Made by a program: the position numbers and the translations under genes. Positions 17,454 to 18,294 of a DNA stretch of 18,294 nt are shown piece after piece; the stretch's first letter is position 1, and each line of letters starts with the position of its first letter. This DNA is from Brevundimonas sp. UBA7635 (GTDB lineage: Bacteria; Pseudomonadota; Alphaproteobacteria; Caulobacterales; Caulobacteraceae), in the NCBI GenBank assembly GCA_002483865.1, contig DLIT01000082.1, positions 974-19,267 on the forward strand. Reading direction: 5' to 3'. The notes below the pieces were generated by a model. The model saw only the letters and a list, made by a program, of their open reading frames with translations. It made no database searches and was not told the DNA's origin.

Positions 17454-18038
17454 GACAGCGAGCGCCGGAATGTGCCGGGCCATGGCTGACACGGCGGCCT
17501 TGATGGCCTGGTCGGCCGGTTCCGGGGCCATGTCCCGGGGCAGGCGCAGCAGACCAACGGCGGGGACGGACAGTCTGTCGGGCAGGGCGGCCAGAACGCG
17601 ATACAGCAGGTAGCTGCCAGCATCCTCCTCAGCGTCCGAAGCAATCTGTGCGGTCAGACCAACACGGTTCAGCTCCCGCAGGATGTCGCCTGCGGGGACG
17701 GTGGCCCGGACCACGCCCGCGCCAGTCGGGTCGTGGCGTTCCTTGCCATCAAGGGTGCGGTTTTCCGCCCGCGTCTGTAGTCGGATCGGGCCGGAATGAC
17801 GGGTGCGCCCAGCGAGCAAAAGGGCCGAGATACGCCGCTGGGTAATGGCGTCGATCAGGTTCTGTGCTGCAGTCTCGGGCTCATCAGCCGCCAGGGCCAG
17901 TATTCGCGCGCCGACGGGGTGCCAGGGCTCGCCGGTCCGCGCCTCGATAGGGTCCCAGCCGCGAAAGCCGCGATCCCAGGGCACGATCGCCAGGAAGGGC
18001 CGCCGATCATGGGTAACATCCCTGTTCAGGTCCAGCAC
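17445..18038 (-). CDS. Peptidase-C15-like (pyroglutamyl peptidase-like) protein, catalytic residues apparently absent
   Basis: The 197-residue soluble protein resembles pyroglutamyl peptidase I along its length. GFRGWDP (24-30) sits where the family has GFEPFGG..NP. ISALLLAGRTRHSGPIRLQT (70-89) sits where it has a VGxAGGRTxITPERVAIN stretch. ASDAEEDAGSYLLYRVLA (133-150) sits where it has SNTAGTFVCNHxMY. VGLLRLPRD (161-169) sits where it has VGFIHIPxLP. On this alignment the catalytic Cys is Leu (residue 145), the His is Arg (165) and the Glu is not conserved; in fact the protein has no cysteine at all. It is therefore unlikely to be an active C15 peptidase. GTG 18038 is chosen because GGAGGT stands 6 bases upstream. 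It follows the edge-cut gene by 45 bp and overlaps the MFS permease 3' end by 9 bp. The family match is by eye and moderate. Confidence 0.6.
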   Translation of the reverse strand: MLDLNRDVTHDRRPFLAIVPWDRGFRGWDPIEARTGEPWHPVGARILALAADEPETAAQNLIDAITQRRISALLLAGRTRHSGPIRLQTRAENRTLDGKERHDPTGAGVVRATVPAGDILRELNRVGLTAQIASDAEEDAGSYLLYRVLAALPDRLSVPAVGLLRLPRDMAPEPADQAIKAAVSAMARHIPALAVLA

Positions 18039-18044
18039 GATGAC

Positions 18045-18050
18045 ACCTCC
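18045..18050 (-). promoter_or_regulatory. Ribosome binding site deciding the C15-like start
   Basis: On the minus strand GGAGGT lies 6 bases before the GTG at 18038. No ATG start lies near it. Confidence 0.8.
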
Positions 18051-18083
18051 ACTAAATCCTGCTTAGGCCAGCCGCTCCGAGGA

Positions 18084-18294
18084 TCAGGCCAGGTCGCCCA
18101 GCGCCGCGTCCAGCAACATGAAGGCACGTCCTTCGTCTGTCGCCAAGCGGGACTGAATGTCGATAACATCTCCCTGGCGGGCCTGCTCGGCCAGGGCGCG
18201 GCCGACCAGACGGACATAGACCTCGGCCTCGGGCCGCAGTTCCGGGTCGCCGATGATGCGGCGCGAGACGCTGCGCACGGCCGCAGGCGCTACG
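18084..18294 (-). CDS. C-terminal part of an unrecognised protein (cut by window edge)
   Basis: The minus strand is open from the right edge to a TGA at 18084-18086, giving the last 69 complete codons. A GTG at 18278 lies in the frame, but the frame continues without a stop to the edge, so the true start is probably outside. The visible part is charged and probably helical (RSVSRRIIGDPELRPEAEVY and ATDEGRAFMLLDAALGDLA), with no membrane segment and no motif I recognise. It is 45 bp upstream of the C15-like gene on the same strand, so the two may form an operon. Confidence 0.6.
   Translation of the reverse strand, partial: VAPAAVRSVSRRIIGDPELRPEAEVYVRLVGRALAEQARQGDVIDIQSRLATDEGRAFMLLDAALGDLA

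Overview
The window is a GC-rich (coding) chromosomal segment from an alphaproteobacterium, most likely of the Caulobacterales (a Brevundimonas- or Caulobacter-like organism). This is inferred from three things: the very Caulobacter-like MreB sequence, a promoter resembling the Caulobacter housekeeping sigma consensus, and a polyprenyl diphosphate synthase of the type that makes long ubiquinone side chains. I see no rRNA or tRNA genes, insertion sequences, CRISPR arrays or phage genes. The genes look like native housekeeping and conserved accessory genes.

Layout. (1) Positions 1-1511, minus strand: a tRNA1(Val) adenine-N6 methyltransferase-like gene followed 7 bp later by a membrane alpha/beta-hydrolase-family gene that runs off the left edge. 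(2) 1612-2628, plus strand: a long-chain polyprenyl diphosphate synthase, divergent from (1). A strong bidirectional terminator separates it from (3). (3) 2701-7194, minus strand: a large exported DUF3857/transglutaminase/TPR protein, then, after a 198-bp gap, a class I aspartate aminotransferase. (4) 7381-8124, plus strand: a TVP38/TMEM64-family membrane protein. (5) 8375-14255, plus strand: the complete rod-shape operon mreB-mreC-mreD-mrdA(PBP2)-rodA. From mreC onward each junction is a 4-base start/stop overlap. A small soluble protein (DUF6173-like) follows 26 bp after rodA. (6) 14842-16225, minus strand: a DUF423 membrane protein and a prolyl aminopeptidase. (7) 16275-17453, plus strand: an MFS permease. 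(8) 17445-18294, minus strand: a gene cut by the right edge, then a peptidase-C15-like protein that appears to lack its catalytic residues.

How the genes work together: MreB filaments, MreC and MreD organise the elongasome, in which RodA polymerises glycan strands and PBP2 crosslinks them. The undecaprenyl carrier for that work comes from a different prenyl synthase; the synthase here most likely serves ubiquinone. The other genes share no obvious pathway with the rod operon. Points most worth a second look are the catalytically degenerate C15-like protein, the DUF6173-like gene attached to the rod operon, the transglutaminase/TPR exported protein, and several perfect hairpins or palindromes at gene borders. 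I found no clear evidence of an entirely new multi-gene system.
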